The notes under the pieces are model-generated. The model searched no databases. It was not told the DNA's origin and saw only the letters and a list, made by a program, of their open reading frames with translations. A stretch of DNA of 59,338 nucleotides, from positions 1 through 59,338 of the forward strand of contig JBGASU010000002.1 in NCBI GenBank assembly GCA_044229535.1, in the 5' to 3' direction. Source of the DNA: CAZLFQ01 sp044229535 (GTDB lineage: Bacteria > Pseudomonadota > Alphaproteobacteria > Rickettsiales > Midichloriaceae). Position numbers and translations under genes: made by a program. Shown in pieces: positions 1 through 8,847 of this stretch. Position 1 is the first letter of the stretch, and each line of letters begins with the position of its first letter.

Positions 1-140
1 GCCGTACCCCCCTAAAGCCGCAGACTTCATGCTGGCTTGTCCTATCATAACCCTATTTAATATTGCATAGAGTGGAGCCCAAGACTGTAGCCAAATAAAT
101 GTTATAAAATATCCCTTAGCTATTTGCCCCCCAATAGGTA
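1..140. repeat. Terminal redundancy, left copy (circular junction)
   Basis: Bases 1-140 are identical to bases 59199-59338. Together with the traG reading frame, which continues without a break from one end to the other, this indicates a circular molecule of about 59,198 bp whose assembly overlaps itself by 140 bp. A genuine terminal repeat of a linear molecule is possible but would have to cut a conserved gene. Confidence 0.93.
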
Positions 141-1197
141 ATAGAAATAGTAGAAACATTAATGGAAAGGCGCCGTAGAAGAGGACTTCAAAGACAATAC
201 GTAGAATGGGAACCCATTCCTCTGCTTGCCTTTTACTTGCACTAAATGCAGCCTTCGTTTGTAAATTTGAACGAATAGCCATGTATATGTTTGTACCATT
301 GGTACCAGAATTACTAAAATCAGCACCTGCCCTATCAAATGCGTTGATAAGCATATTTTGTTTAATTAAATCTACTGCACTTTTTGAAACATTTAATAGA
401 GGGGCGTATGAAGCAGGTAAATGAGAGAGCAAAAGAGATTTAGCAGATTGAGTGTTCTCATTTGGGAAAATTAATTTGCCAAAAACACCCGCTCCTTTAT
501 TAACTTGTGCATCCCACCTGCCCTTTAATTGCGCAGCTCCATCTCTACAAGTCCTGATATTTTGTTCGCCATTTTCAGTTAATAAAAAGCTTCTAGCTTG
601 AGAAGCTTGATTTTCAACAGTTAAGAAGTTCCATATATCATCTGAATTCCTTAGTTCATCAAGTGTATACCTATGAAGTAATAAATCATAAAATACACAT
701 TGTTTTATGAATGAATTAACACTAGAGGCAAAATCCTCATCAACAATTTTCATAGATGTAGTAAGAGTTATTAATTTCGATCCAAACAACATCCCATGTT
801 GGTGGTATGGTAGATAATCAACTGGGGTAAATGCAGTTTCCATTTGTTCTGTAATTTCTTTACCAGCACTACTTGAATAACTAGCAAACGCAGCTAGTGC
901 AAAGGGTACATTGGTAATCTCTTTATAAACCTGCTTTTTATTGAGTGGATCATGAATTAAAACTGTGGCTTTAGGTACGAATAATACATTGTACATCAGC
1001 ATAAAACTGACAAACCATGTAACACTTTGCTTAAAATTATTGGTGAATGCAGATTGCAGCATTGCCCATGTTAAAGCGAAAAGAGAAGATACTTTGATAA
1101 TATTTAAATAACTGCTACCAGAAGTAAGAGCTGCTATACCATTGAAAATATCACTTAAATATTCGCCGCCACCAAATGTATGTACTTCATAAACCAT
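1..1197 (-). CDS. traG: TraG, N-terminal part (continues across the circular junction)
   Basis: Start of the F-type mating-pair stabilisation and entry-exclusion protein TraG, an inner-membrane protein with a large periplasmic C-terminal part. The ATG at 1197 follows a TAGGAG ribosome site just downstream of traH. The product begins MVYEVHTFGGGEYLSDIFNG, matching the GGGE segment typical of TraG N-termini. Hydrophobic segments follow near residues 35-80, and again near residues 340-375 in a stretch reading VFEVLFYGAFPLMFLLFLLP. The frame runs off the left edge and resumes at 59198. Joined length is 921 codons, close to F TraG (938). The frame agrees on both sides (1197 and 48 differ by a multiple of three). 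Confidence 0.9.
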   Translation of the reverse strand, partial: MVYEVHTFGGGEYLSDIFNGIAALTSGSSYLNIIKVSSLFALTWAMLQSAFTNNFKQSVTWFVSFMLMYNVLFVPKATVLIHDPLNKKQVYKEITNVPFALAAFASYSSSAGKEITEQMETAFTPVDYLPYHQHGMLFGSKLITLTTSMKIVDEDFASSVNSFIKQCVFYDLLLHRYTLDELRNSDDIWNFLTVENQASQARSFLLTENGEQNIRTCRDGAAQLKGRWDAQVNKGAGVFGKLIFPNENTQSAKSLLLSHLPASYAPLLNVSKSAVDLIKQNMLINAFDRAGADFSNSGTNGTNIYMAIRSNLQTKAAFSASKRQAEEWVPILRIVFEVLFYGAFPLMFLLFLLPIGGQIAKGYFITFIWLQSWAPLYAILNRVMIGQASMKSAALGGYG

Positions 1198-1206
1198 GAT
1201 TAACTC

Positions 1207-2616
1207 CTATAAGTTTTTAGACCATTGGAAAGACTGTGCAACAGGGCTACCTAATTGATTGGCCAATATACCTTCTATTGTCATTGCTCGCTCTACTAGC
1301 TTTAATAATGTCGAATATGACTGATGTGTTTTCAGTTCTCGATCTGTTAAAGCACGTTTTACTTCTTTCAAAGAATCTCGATATCTAACCAAATGATCAT
1401 CAGAAGCTATAATTAATCTCTCTGAAGCGGTTTCTACTTGTCTTAAAACATCGTTTAAGTATTCAAAGAGCATTTGAAGAGCAATAGCTTCGGTATAAGC
1501 AGGTAGTTCAAAAAGTGATCCTGCTCCAGAATAAGCTGCGTAGACGTTCAGAATTTTATATAGAGGAATACTTGTTTTGTAATTTAAAAAGGCTTTTTCT
1601 TCATCCGTTAAAGCCTCATCGTTTCTGATTTTCTCTATAATACTTGAAATGAATTTTTCTATCTTAGATTTAAAGCCGGCCTCTGCTTTAATTATATGCG
1701 AACCGCCTTCCCTCCTAACATTGAGGCATTTCTCCTCTTCATCACACAGATGAAATCGTATTTCTCCTCCCTCCATGAGAACTTGAATAATATCATTATG
1801 TGCTGCTCTACCGTTGATATACTCATATTTCGGCGTATCATCATTTGCTTTAATAATGATAGTTCCTGAAAGGGTCATGAATAGCTGCGCTAATTCTTTA
1901 TCCTCTGGTCTATCCAATTTTAAAAACCCGCTTTCTTTAATAGATTTCCAAGCTAGATTTACATCCTCAATGGCCAGCTTGTCATACACTTCAGGATTCT
2001 TACTTCGTATCTTACCATTTGTACTGCCGGAATTATTATAGCAATCGTGTCGTGCCTTAGCATAATCACTCGATATACCGGAACTATTAGCAAGAGAAGA
2101 ACAAATACTTTGGCTAGCTCTTTCATGCCTAGGCCACATCCCTCCTACTAAACTTGAAGCAGCTTCACATGAGTTGATATTCATAGCATTTATGCGCTGC
2201 ATCCAGCTTTGTAACTCTTCAATTTTTTCCGCAATTACAGGGCTAACTGTCTCCAATGCTAATTGAGTAGCAAAAGCTGCAGAGTTATTAGCAATTGCTT
2301 TTAGCACCTTAGACATTTCTTCTGCATTCAAAATGGAGAAGCTGCCATTGTGAATATTGATACCACCACATCCAGCTTTCATACTGGGTAGATTTAAGGA
2401 GGCAATTTGAGTATTCTTAACAGGAGTTCTTGCATACAAACTACCCATGGTATAATACCCTGCTGCTTGCGCCTCATGAGCAGAAACGCCACTAGCATTA
2501 CTCATTCCACCCATATTGTTCCAGAATGACTTCATATCATTGCTGACATCACATAATGCTTCATTAACACTTATAAAAGTTACAAGAATGGTAAGTATCC
2601 AAGACTTATTATTCAT
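1207..2616 (-). CDS. traH: TraH, F-type pilus assembly protein
   Basis: TraH is a periplasmic protein needed for F-pilus extension and retraction, working with TraF, TraW, TraU, TrbC and TraB. The 469-residue product has a short signal peptide (cleavage expected near residue 22, after NEALC/D) and conserved TraH features: an MGG segment (FWNNMGGMSN), a GCGGINIHNGSFS block near residue 83, and an extended helical C-terminus. F TraH is 458 residues. The start is supported by an AGAGAGG ribosome site. The gene overlaps traF upstream by 8 bases and ends 9 bases before traG. The cysteine pattern (GCGG, INSCEA, SICSS, HDCY) suits a disulfide-bonded periplasmic protein. Confidence 0.93.
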   Translation of the reverse strand: MNNKSWILTILVTFISVNEALCDVSNDMKSFWNNMGGMSNASGVSAHEAQAAGYYTMGSLYARTPVKNTQIASLNLPSMKAGCGGINIHNGSFSILNAEEMSKVLKAIANNSAAFATQLALETVSPVIAEKIEELQSWMQRINAMNINSCEAASSLVGGMWPRHERASQSICSSLANSSGISSDYAKARHDCYNNSGSTNGKIRSKNPEVYDKLAIEDVNLAWKSIKESGFLKLDRPEDKELAQLFMTLSGTIIIKANDDTPKYEYINGRAAHNDIIQVLMEGGEIRFHLCDEEEKCLNVRREGGSHIIKAEAGFKSKIEKFISSIIEKIRNDEALTDEEKAFLNYKTSIPLYKILNVYAAYSGAGSLFELPAYTEAIALQMLFEYLNDVLRQVETASERLIIASDDHLVRYRDSLKEVKRALTDRELKTHQSYSTLLKLVERAMTIEGILANQLGSPVAQSFQWSKNL

Positions 2617-3385
2617 AATTGTTTTCCTCTCTAACTATTGTGTAAATTCTTTCCTCAAGTTCTGAAATTGTAAGCAACCCAAAGCCTATGGGTAGTAATT
2701 GCTTACTCTTTGTATCAAAGAGAATAGTTGAAGGAACTGGTTTATCCGCGAGTCCTAGTTGCTCTAATTGCCCATTATTAATCACACTATTAGGCCATTC
2801 AGGCAAAAACCCTCCATCAATCGACACGGGCATTACTTTAAGACCATAGGTATCAGCAAAGACCTTTAATATTGGTGAGTACTTATGACAGTGAACACAT
2901 CTAGAGCTGTAAAAGAAAAACAGCCCATACCTCTCATTTAGTCCTGATAATATATTATTCAGATCCTTTCTTTTAATCTCTTCAACCAACTGATTTCCTA
3001 TTCCGCTAATCGGAGTGGAAACTGTATAATCAAGATTAGGATTGTTTCTTAACACACGTTGCCAAGCTTGACTAAATTTCGAGGAACGTTCTAGCTGCTC
3101 TTGTTGGTAAGCTATGTATTCAAGTGTATTAGCTTCTGTTGGATAGATTACTGCTCTTATCTTAAGATCTTCCAACTTCGCTTTAATCTCTTTTAATTCT
3201 AACTTTGCATCTTCAACAGTTCCTGAGTTCTTCTTTATGACATTTTCATCTTCAAGAATCTTAGGATCACAGTAAAAATGCCAACCTAATTTCATTCCAT
3301 CGCAGTAGTCTCCTGCAAAAGCCCATTTTATGTTTAGCACCATCAGCATTGTAATTATGATTACTTGGCTATACTTAGTTTCCAT
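2609..3385 (-). CDS. traF: TraF, thioredoxin-fold pilus assembly protein
   Basis: Periplasmic thioredoxin-like protein of the F-type pilus assembly complex. The 258-residue product has a signal peptide (cut near AFA/GD, residue 24) and a thioredoxin-like C-terminal half with the sequence FFYSSRCVHCHKYSPIL, containing a CVHC active-site motif, followed by a VMPVSIDGG strand and a cis-proline-like KPVPSTILFD segment. F TraF itself lacks a CXXC pair, so this version may retain oxidoreductase activity and could fold the cysteine-rich TraN, TraU and TraH made by the same operon. The start overlaps the upstream TraN-like gene by 11 bases and has a GAGG ribosome site. Confidence 0.92.
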   Translation of the reverse strand: METKYSQVIIITMLMVLNIKWAFAGDYCDGMKLGWHFYCDPKILEDENVIKKNSGTVEDAKLELKEIKAKLEDLKIRAVIYPTEANTLEYIAYQQEQLERSSKFSQAWQRVLRNNPNLDYTVSTPISGIGNQLVEEIKRKDLNNILSGLNERYGLFFFYSSRCVHCHKYSPILKVFADTYGLKVMPVSIDGGFLPEWPNSVINNGQLEQLGLADKPVPSTILFDTKSKQLLPIGFGLLTISELEERIYTIVREENNYE

Positions 3386-4778
3386 AATGACCTCTAAACC
3401 TACGAGCTATTTCATCCTTGTAATCTTGCGGCTGATCATCTTTTAATGGTTGATCTATTCTCTGATTAACATGTCCCTTTAATTTAAGATCGACTGAATT
3501 AGTGGTGTCTTGCTTGATCTTGTTATGCTTTGAAATATTCAATTTAGAGAGTAGATCTCCATATACTTCTCTTAAGTCAACTCTGTTAAAATCAATTCTT
3601 TGTAAATCTTCTATAGATAATGGCGCACAATTTGGGTTTTTTGGCTCTCCCCAACCTATCCCCAATTGCTGCCTACCTTGTTCTTGAACAATTCTAGCTA
3701 ACTTGGAATCAAAGCAGCAATAAGACTGTTTTTTCTCATAGGATTTACCAAATATCTTTTTACTTTTATATGATCCAACAAAATGGCATAACCCTCTTTC
3801 TTTTCTAACCGCTAATAATTTTTCGTCTTCAGCACATTCAAGAAGACCTGCATCTTTTAACCAACCTTTATCCCTACAGCAGTTCCTAGCACTAAGCGTG
3901 TTAATCTTGCAGCTACTATTATTTCCTCTAAATATCTTGCAACTGGCTGCACCTTTTGCACATTCTTCCTGAGAAAGATCCTTCTTAATACTACTTAAAA
4001 GCGACAATCCACTTATTGCGGCTCCTATATTCTGATTGCGAGCATACTTAACTTCTTCGCAATCACCATCTATGCAGTATTTTGCACTTTTACAATTATT
4101 AGATTTTGGGATTTTGCCTGTAATATTTAGGCATTCGTATACGTTTTCGTTATGTTTGCAGGAACCATTATTATTTTTAGATAAGCAGGTTGTTTTAACT
4201 AAAGTGCATTTATTCTTAAGTTCCTTGCAATCCGATATAAGACTGCCATTAAAACAACTGTATTGTTTTTGGTATTTCCAACACTCTTTATATACATCTT
4301 TGCCGTTAATATTTCTGGTTTCTGCTCCTTCTATACATTTGTTTTCAATCTCTTCACAATCATTGCTTATTTCATGAGCTGTACACTCCTTAGTATCTAG
4401 TTCATCCTTAGTTACAGTATATTCAGTATCTAAAAGTTTTACCTCATCACCTTTATTTAACAAACTGCCACATTGATACTGTTCCAATTTCTCAGAACAA
4501 AACCCATCTTCTTCTGATTTAATACAGTTGCTTGAAATTTGTTCGCAGCCACTTACATTTTTGACTCCTCTACAGTAATCGACATATTCATCTTTGTGGC
4601 ATTCCTTAAAATATTCATATTCCCAACAAGGCTTTTTGACCTCCACCCCATTAATCACCCTTGTTTGCTTATCATCAATACAGCGTTTGCCTATAATATT
4701 GCAATATTCAGCATTGGCTAAAAAAGGCATTAATAAATTCAATAGTATTGAAATAACAATGAGTCTCAATCTTGACAT
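3375..4778 (-). CDS. Second TraN-like secreted cysteine-rich protein
   Basis: Cysteine-rich exported protein directly after traN. I place the start at the ATG at 4778 (MSRLRLIVISILLNLLMPFL), preceded by a GGGAGG site, rather than the GTG four codons upstream. A clear signal peptide ends at LANA/EYC. The first half holds two related units of about 110 residues, each with an INGxxVxKxCWxY box (near residues 33-41 and 147-157) and regularly spaced cysteines. The second half (CRDKGWLKDAGLLECAEDEK, SYCCFDSKLARIVQEQGR, GWGEPKNPNCAPLS) matches the conserved C-terminal end of TraN-family adhesins. It therefore looks like the C-terminal half of TraN split off with its own signal peptide and an inserted tandem repeat, rather than a simple frameshift. 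It probably acts at the outer membrane with the upstream protein. Confidence 0.78.
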   Translation of the reverse strand: MSRLRLIVISILLNLLMPFLANAEYCNIIGKRCIDDKQTRVINGVEVKKPCWEYEYFKECHKDEYVDYCRGVKNVSGCEQISSNCIKSEEDGFCSEKLEQYQCGSLLNKGDEVKLLDTEYTVTKDELDTKECTAHEISNDCEEIENKCIEGAETRNINGKDVYKECWKYQKQYSCFNGSLISDCKELKNKCTLVKTTCLSKNNNGSCKHNENVYECLNITGKIPKSNNCKSAKYCIDGDCEEVKYARNQNIGAAISGLSLLSSIKKDLSQEECAKGAASCKIFRGNNSSCKINTLSARNCCRDKGWLKDAGLLECAEDEKLLAVRKERGLCHFVGSYKSKKIFGKSYEKKQSYCCFDSKLARIVQEQGRQQLGIGWGEPKNPNCAPLSIEDLQRIDFNRVDLREVYGDLLSKLNISKHNKIKQDTTNSVDLKLKGHVNQRIDQPLKDDQPQDYKDEIARRFRGHYGN

Positions 4779-5914
4779 GTTTCCTCCCACTGTTCTTTTT
4801 CATTTATACAATTATTTAAAGTTGAGATTTCTATCCATGTAGGGAATGCATAGTTATCTACTGATTCAATAGTAACCGTGTTAACACCATTTAGAACATA
4901 TGGGAGTAAATCTATATTAAGTTGGTTTTGATCGTAGTACTCTACGGATGGGCCATATACGTCTAATGTTCTGATACCTGTGAATACTACCCATTCGTGA
5001 TAGACCATGTCACCTCCAGTCTCAATAAGTTGAAACCCTAATTGGTTAGTACCATTTGGATAACTATAAATTTGTGTATTATTAAATAATATTCTTACCA
5101 CACAAGGAAAGTGTGCTCTTTTCAATAATAGTTGGTTAAGTTGAGTTTTATCTTTTATCATAAAGCTGGAAGTGATCTTAACAGCAGGGTTGACTCTCTC
5201 AACACCACCAGACCTTCCAACTGTTATAATAGAAGAATTATAGTTAGCATTTTTTATGCTATTCGCAATTTCTTTATCTACTTCGCAACCTACCTTCTTC
5301 TCTATACTAACCTGTAATTTACTTTTACACGTTTTATTGCTTAATAATCTCTTCAAGGAACATTCGTATTTATGATGAGCGCTTACCTCGATTCTACGAC
5401 CTATATGACATTGGTTTTCGCTAGTTTGGTGGTATTCATCACATACTTTTGTTTCCTTAGCTAATATGTTATCTCCTTCTATATCATCACAACCATTATA
5501 CCCACCTTCTAACCAGTCTATGTATTTCATAGGATTTTTCTGCGCATGATGTGCTTTATCTAAGAATGAATCCGAAGATTTCATTCTGAAGTCTTTCTGT
5601 CGTAAAAAAGCCTTATGTATTGTATCACTTTCTTCGTTTTCATTGATTTTTGACTGAGCTGCTGATGCCATACCTCCATCGGTGTATTGAGTTTCAGGCA
5701 AGTTCACACCTTGAAAGTTTAATATTCCCCCAGTTCCTAAGTCATCTTTTCCTTTATTGACTGATATATCTGTTCTTACAAATTGCTCAATCTTACCAGA
5801 CAAGCTTGTGCCAATATCTCTGCCTAAAGTTTTGGCTTTTCTTATCTCATCATTCGCTAGAAGTAAGAATGGGTTGGAAACTGTGAATATTATTAAAAGG
5901 GCATATCTAATCAT
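4766..5914 (-). CDS. traN: TraN, N-terminal portion (mating-pair adhesin)
   Basis: Exported 382-residue protein in the traN position. TraN is the outer-membrane adhesin that stabilises mating pairs in F-type systems. The signal peptide ends near LLA/NDE (residue 21). It has the TraN-like N-terminal stretch (KAKTLGRDIGTSL, FVRTDISV), a CDEYHQTSENQCHIGRR cysteine block near residue 180, and a beta-rich domain ending in WIEISTLNNCINEKEQWEETC. It stops where the family normally continues into the cysteine-rich C-terminal domain, which is here encoded by the next gene. Its start follows a GGAGGG site; its 3' end overlaps the next start codon by 13 bases. A two-protein TraN is the best reading; a recent frameshift is disfavoured because the downstream half has its own ribosome site and signal peptide. 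Confidence 0.82.
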   Translation of the reverse strand: MIRYALLIIFTVSNPFLLLANDEIRKAKTLGRDIGTSLSGKIEQFVRTDISVNKGKDDLGTGGILNFQGVNLPETQYTDGGMASAAQSKINENEESDTIHKAFLRQKDFRMKSSDSFLDKAHHAQKNPMKYIDWLEGGYNGCDDIEGDNILAKETKVCDEYHQTSENQCHIGRRIEVSAHHKYECSLKRLLSNKTCKSKLQVSIEKKVGCEVDKEIANSIKNANYNSSIITVGRSGGVERVNPAVKITSSFMIKDKTQLNQLLLKRAHFPCVVRILFNNTQIYSYPNGTNQLGFQLIETGGDMVYHEWVVFTGIRTLDVYGPSVEYYDQNQLNIDLLPYVLNGVNTVTIESVDNYAFPTWIEISTLNNCINEKEQWEETCQD

Positions 5915-6467
5915 GAATACCCTCCAGAGCTTTTAGATACCTTTTGGCTAACTCAATATTATATCCATCTTTAGCAAATAATCTGAGAGAGTATGATAAT
6001 GGTACATTTCCTATTAATTTATCATGTATCACTGTACAGTTATTTTCTTGTATACATAGACTACCTCGATCACTAAGAACGATAGTGGGCACCTTATTCA
6101 CAGAATATTGTTGAAATAGTTTTGGATGTATAATAGCCGGCGTACCTTGTTTATTAAGTTCATAGATTTTACTTACTGTTTCCTTCATGGAGCTTTTGTA
6201 TAAGCCTCTGATAACTAGCACTCCTTTTGCTTTTTTTACTTGCTCAGAAAGCTGTGTAAGTGATTGTTCAGGCATTGAGAAAGAAACAAATACAAGTAAA
6301 TCAGGCATGCTCTCATGATCTGGACTCTTACTCTCCTTAGGTTTTTTGGAAAAAATTGAATTTCCGATTTCCAATTCTAAAACATTTGGGTTTGCTAAAG
6401 CTGATGATCCATGCGTCGATACCAAAGCCAAAACGATTATAACAATTCTGAGAATTTTATAGGACAC
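5907..6467 (-). CDS. trbC: TrbC, F-type pilin assembly protein
   Basis: Periplasmic TrbC-family protein of 186 residues with a signal peptide (cut near ALA/NPN, residue 26) and a thioredoxin-like core: the segment LLVFVSFSMPEQSL, the strand GVLVIRGLY, then NKQGTPAIIHPKLF and a VNKVPTIVL segment with the proline expected in this fold. In F, TrbC works with TraW in pilus assembly; some systems fuse the two. The start codon is GTG (GTG TCC TAT); no ATG lies close enough to include the signal peptide. The gene overlaps traU upstream by 11 bases and traN downstream by 8 bases. Confidence 0.9.
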   Translation of the reverse strand: MSYKILRIVIIVLALVSTHGSSALANPNVLELEIGNSIFSKKPKESKSPDHESMPDLLVFVSFSMPEQSLTQLSEQVKKAKGVLVIRGLYKSSMKETVSKIYELNKQGTPAIIHPKLFQQYSVNKVPTIVLSDRGSLCIQENNCTVIHDKLIGNVPLSYSLRLFAKDGYNIELAKRYLKALEGIHD

Positions 6468-7482
6468 AGCAGTTACGTTTCCTCCATATTAAATAGCCAA
6501 AATCTTCACCAGTTATTGGTATCATTTTACCGCCCTCGTAAAGAGTTGTACTTTTACCAAATGGATAACAATCACTAGGCACGGGTACTGTAAGCTGTGA
6601 CCGATATTGGCTTTTCTTCATGATAGGCATAGGATACTTTTGGCATAAGGCTGCTTCTCCAGACGTTCCCCATTCAATGAGCTGGCGATGTAACTTATAA
6701 GTAAATCGCTCAACTGTAAGAAGACTGGACTGTATTGCACTAACATGACCCTGTATTTTCCCATTTAGTGGATACAAACTTCCTTGACACCCCGCACACC
6801 AAAATAGTGTGTCCAAAGGTTTATAGGTAGTTGCAGCAACACAATCAGCTGCACATGCAGATTGGGCTACTAGGTTACCGAATAGAATGGCCTCAGGGTT
6901 CAGGATGAATGTTAAAGAATCATCCTGCCACAAAGGGTCAAGTTCGGTAATATAGGCTAAATCAAAAGAGCTGTTTTCAAGACAAAGAAAATCTACAATC
7001 AATTCTAGCCAATAGATTATTGGATAAACATACCAATGAACATGCCATGCTGCTGTTCCACTACCAGAACTGCGTGGCGAGGTGCCAACACCGATCTCAA
7101 TACCTGGATTAAATTCAATTCCACCAATACTTGGAAAACAGAATGGTCTTTTAGTAACATCTACCATCCTAATAGGTTCCCAAAACCCTGCAGCGATACC
7201 AACTCTTGGAAACGGAGTGCCGCACATGCAAATAGGCATTGTCGGATTATCCGTGTCAGGGTTTTTACCACTAATAAGCTCAATCTTGCCTAACGTAATT
7301 GGAAAAACACATTCCCAACAAATATCAGTTATAGGGTTTACGAACCTTCCAGTACACTTGGCTTCAACATCGTAAATAGAAGCCACAACAGCCAATAATA
7401 TAATAACTAGAAATTGCATTATTTTAGAAATAATGCTCCATACATAATTTTCCTGATGTATATGTATGCGATTAATTTGCAT
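6457..7482 (-). CDS. traU: TraU, F-type transfer protein
   Basis: TraU is a periplasmic protein needed for DNA transfer and, to a lesser extent, pilus assembly. The product has a signal sequence ending near VEA/KCTG and the signature TraU opening CTGRFVNPITDICWECVFPI. Many conserved cysteines and tryptophans follow (PMPICMCGTPFPRVGI, FWCAGCQGSLYPLNG, a terminal WRKRNCCVL). F TraU is 330 residues and this one is 341. The first methionine gives a long N-region before the hydrophobic core; the internal ATG at 7419 (MQFLVIILL) would give a more ordinary signal peptide but has a weaker ribosome site, so the start is uncertain. It overlaps traW by 11 bases. Confidence 0.93.
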   Translation of the reverse strand: MQINRIHIHQENYVWSIISKIMQFLVIILLAVVASIYDVEAKCTGRFVNPITDICWECVFPITLGKIELISGKNPDTDNPTMPICMCGTPFPRVGIAAGFWEPIRMVDVTKRPFCFPSIGGIEFNPGIEIGVGTSPRSSGSGTAAWHVHWYVYPIIYWLELIVDFLCLENSSFDLAYITELDPLWQDDSLTFILNPEAILFGNLVAQSACAADCVAATTYKPLDTLFWCAGCQGSLYPLNGKIQGHVSAIQSSLLTVERFTYKLHRQLIEWGTSGEAALCQKYPMPIMKKSQYRSQLTVPVPSDCYPFGKSTTLYEGGKMIPITGEDFGYLIWRKRNCCVL

Positions 7483-8149
7483 TGGCCACCACGACCTCGC
7501 TTATTTTTAATACATTTTCTTTCTGCTCTACAAACGCAGGTACGTGTTTAATACCTAGCCTTCCTGTTAAAGTTCCTTTTTGATCAAAATAGAAACGGAG
7601 TTTGTTGTTCTTCATTAATTCCATAGGAGAGCCTTTAATTAAAATAATTTTTAAAGGTTTTTTTGCTGAATTATGTGTATTGATAGCTAGTTTCAAATGT
7701 TCTGGGTTATCACCATCAATAAACAATAAATTGTAACCTAATGGCACTGTATCTAATGGGTTAACTAACGTCCCTGCCTTATGTAAGACAAAGCCTTTGT
7801 AATCCACAATGTCTTTAGGTAATCGATAAGTAGGATCAAAATCCCAAGTTCTTTTTAATTTTGCATTATTTATATTTTTAACTGCCTCCGGATGCTCTAC
7901 ATATCTAGTGGCATTGTCACGTAAAGATTTGTAGTGTTTTTCTAAATCACCGCTCTTCTCTAGCTTATTTAAACGATCGTGTATTAGTTCAAGCATATCT
8001 TTTTCCTCAATATCAAAAGTTTCGCCGTGCACACCAAAATCTTTTGCTCTCACATCAGAAGATGACGTATGCACGACCAATAACATCAGCACGATCAATC
8101 CAGCCAATTTCGGCATATCTTGAATCAAAGCTGTCTTTATGTGGTGCAT
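7472..8149 (-). CDS. traW: TraW, F-type pilus assembly protein
   Basis: Periplasmic TraW of about 225 residues. The mature part opens with KDFGVHGETFDIEEKDMLELI, the conserved TraW start, and contains RTWDFDPTYRLPKDI and the strand GYNLLFIDGDNPEHL, as in F TraW. Start choice: the ATG at 8149 has a GGGAGG site ten bases upstream; an internal ATG at 8116 (MPKLAGLIVLML) would give a standard signal peptide but lacks a clear site. Either way the 5' end overlaps the preceding peptidase gene by 60-95 bases in another frame, the longest overlap in this operon. TraW and TrbC act together in pilin assembly. Confidence 0.9.
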   Translation of the reverse strand: MHHIKTALIQDMPKLAGLIVLMLLVVHTSSSDVRAKDFGVHGETFDIEEKDMLELIHDRLNKLEKSGDLEKHYKSLRDNATRYVEHPEAVKNINNAKLKRTWDFDPTYRLPKDIVDYKGFVLHKAGTLVNPLDTVPLGYNLLFIDGDNPEHLKLAINTHNSAKKPLKIILIKGSPMELMKNNKLRFYFDQKGTLTGRLGIKHVPAFVEQKENVLKISEVVVANAN

Positions 8150-8525
8150 ATACAAAATACCTCCCGTGAGGAATCACACCTTCACTACTTAACTTCGTTT
8201 TAACGCCTGTTTTGCTGAACCCCTTAGCCTTATCTAGGTAAATCCCATTAATGGAAAACTCGGAATTATTGATTGAAACAACATCCCCTTCTACTCCTGC
8301 CACCATCTTGATCATTGGCTTTTCAAACTTGGGTAAGTTTTGTTTTTTGAAAACTATAAAATCACCTGAACTTAGAATGTGTTCGCCTTTCTTAACTAAA
8401 AACAGTGTGTAAGGAAGTGAATCAGTAGTATTTACTGCCAGGAAATAATAGTTGCTTAAAGCGACTGTTAGACAAAAAGGGATAGCAACGGCTAATAGAT
8501 AGTATAAGGCTCTTTTACTTCTCAT
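8055..8525 (-). CDS. Conjugative transfer signal peptidase (S26, TraF-peptidase type)
   Basis: Membrane-bound S26 serine peptidase of 156 residues, related to the TraF/TrhF maturation peptidases of conjugation systems. There is one N-terminal membrane segment (residues 9-29). The candidate catalytic serine lies in VNTTDSLPYTLFLVKKGE (about residue 35), the lysine in KPMIKMVAGVEGDVV (about residue 73), and the C-terminal S26 box in DSFDSRYAEIGWI. It would cleave the signal of pilin or other transfer proteins, or process pilin for cyclisation as in RP4 and R27. It should not be confused with thioredoxin-like traF further down the operon. It overlaps trbI by 11 bases. Confidence 0.88.
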   Translation of the reverse strand: MRSKRALYYLLAVAIPFCLTVALSNYYFLAVNTTDSLPYTLFLVKKGEHILSSGDFIVFKKQNLPKFEKPMIKMVAGVEGDVVSINNSEFSINGIYLDKAKGFSKTGVKTKLSSEGVIPHGRYFVYAPHKDSFDSRYAEIGWIDRADVIGRAYVIF

Positions 8526-8847
8526 TTTGATCCTCCAGCAAATTTCTTACTGCAGCTGTTATATCCTCACCACCACCAACTACTGCTCTTTTATTGAAAA
8601 TTACAGCTTTCTCATCCGCAGCAATAGCATTGAGCAATTCATTAAATTCCTGAAGCTTTTGTTCAGTGAGAGATTTAATTTTATCTTCTGACTCATCTTT
8701 CTTAGCTATATCTTTGACTGCTTCTTCCATAAGTAAGTTAACATCCACTGTTAGGATTCGTTGTTTTGAGTCTTTAAAATAAATAGTCAGTGCAATTGCA
8801 AAAAAGCACACGCTAGTCAGAACTATTGATTGTTTTAGAGTTATCAT
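8515..8847 (-). CDS. trbI: TrbI, F-type conjugation accessory protein
   Basis: Small inner-membrane protein of 110 residues in the canonical trbI position between traC and traW. It has one N-terminal membrane segment (residues 7-24) followed by a periplasmic, largely helical tail (EDKIKSLTEQKLQEFNELLNAI) and the segment KAVIFNKRAVVGGGEDITAAV, which matches the family C-terminus. In F, TrbI affects pilus outgrowth and retraction. Its ATG overlaps the traC stop codon in an ATGA arrangement, implying translational coupling. Confidence 0.85.
   Translation of the reverse strand: MITLKQSIVLTSVCFFAIALTIYFKDSKQRILTVDVNLLMEEAVKDIAKKDESEDKIKSLTEQKLQEFNELLNAIAADEKAVIFNKRAVVGGGEDITAAVRNLLEDQNEK

Noticed and set aside
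206..424. Plus-strand 72-codon frame near the left end
   Set aside because: Lies wholly inside traG on the opposite strand; no ribosome site or family match.
4766..4790. Sequencing frameshift splitting traN
   Set aside because: The downstream gene has its own GGGAGG site and a complete signal peptide, so the break appears biological.
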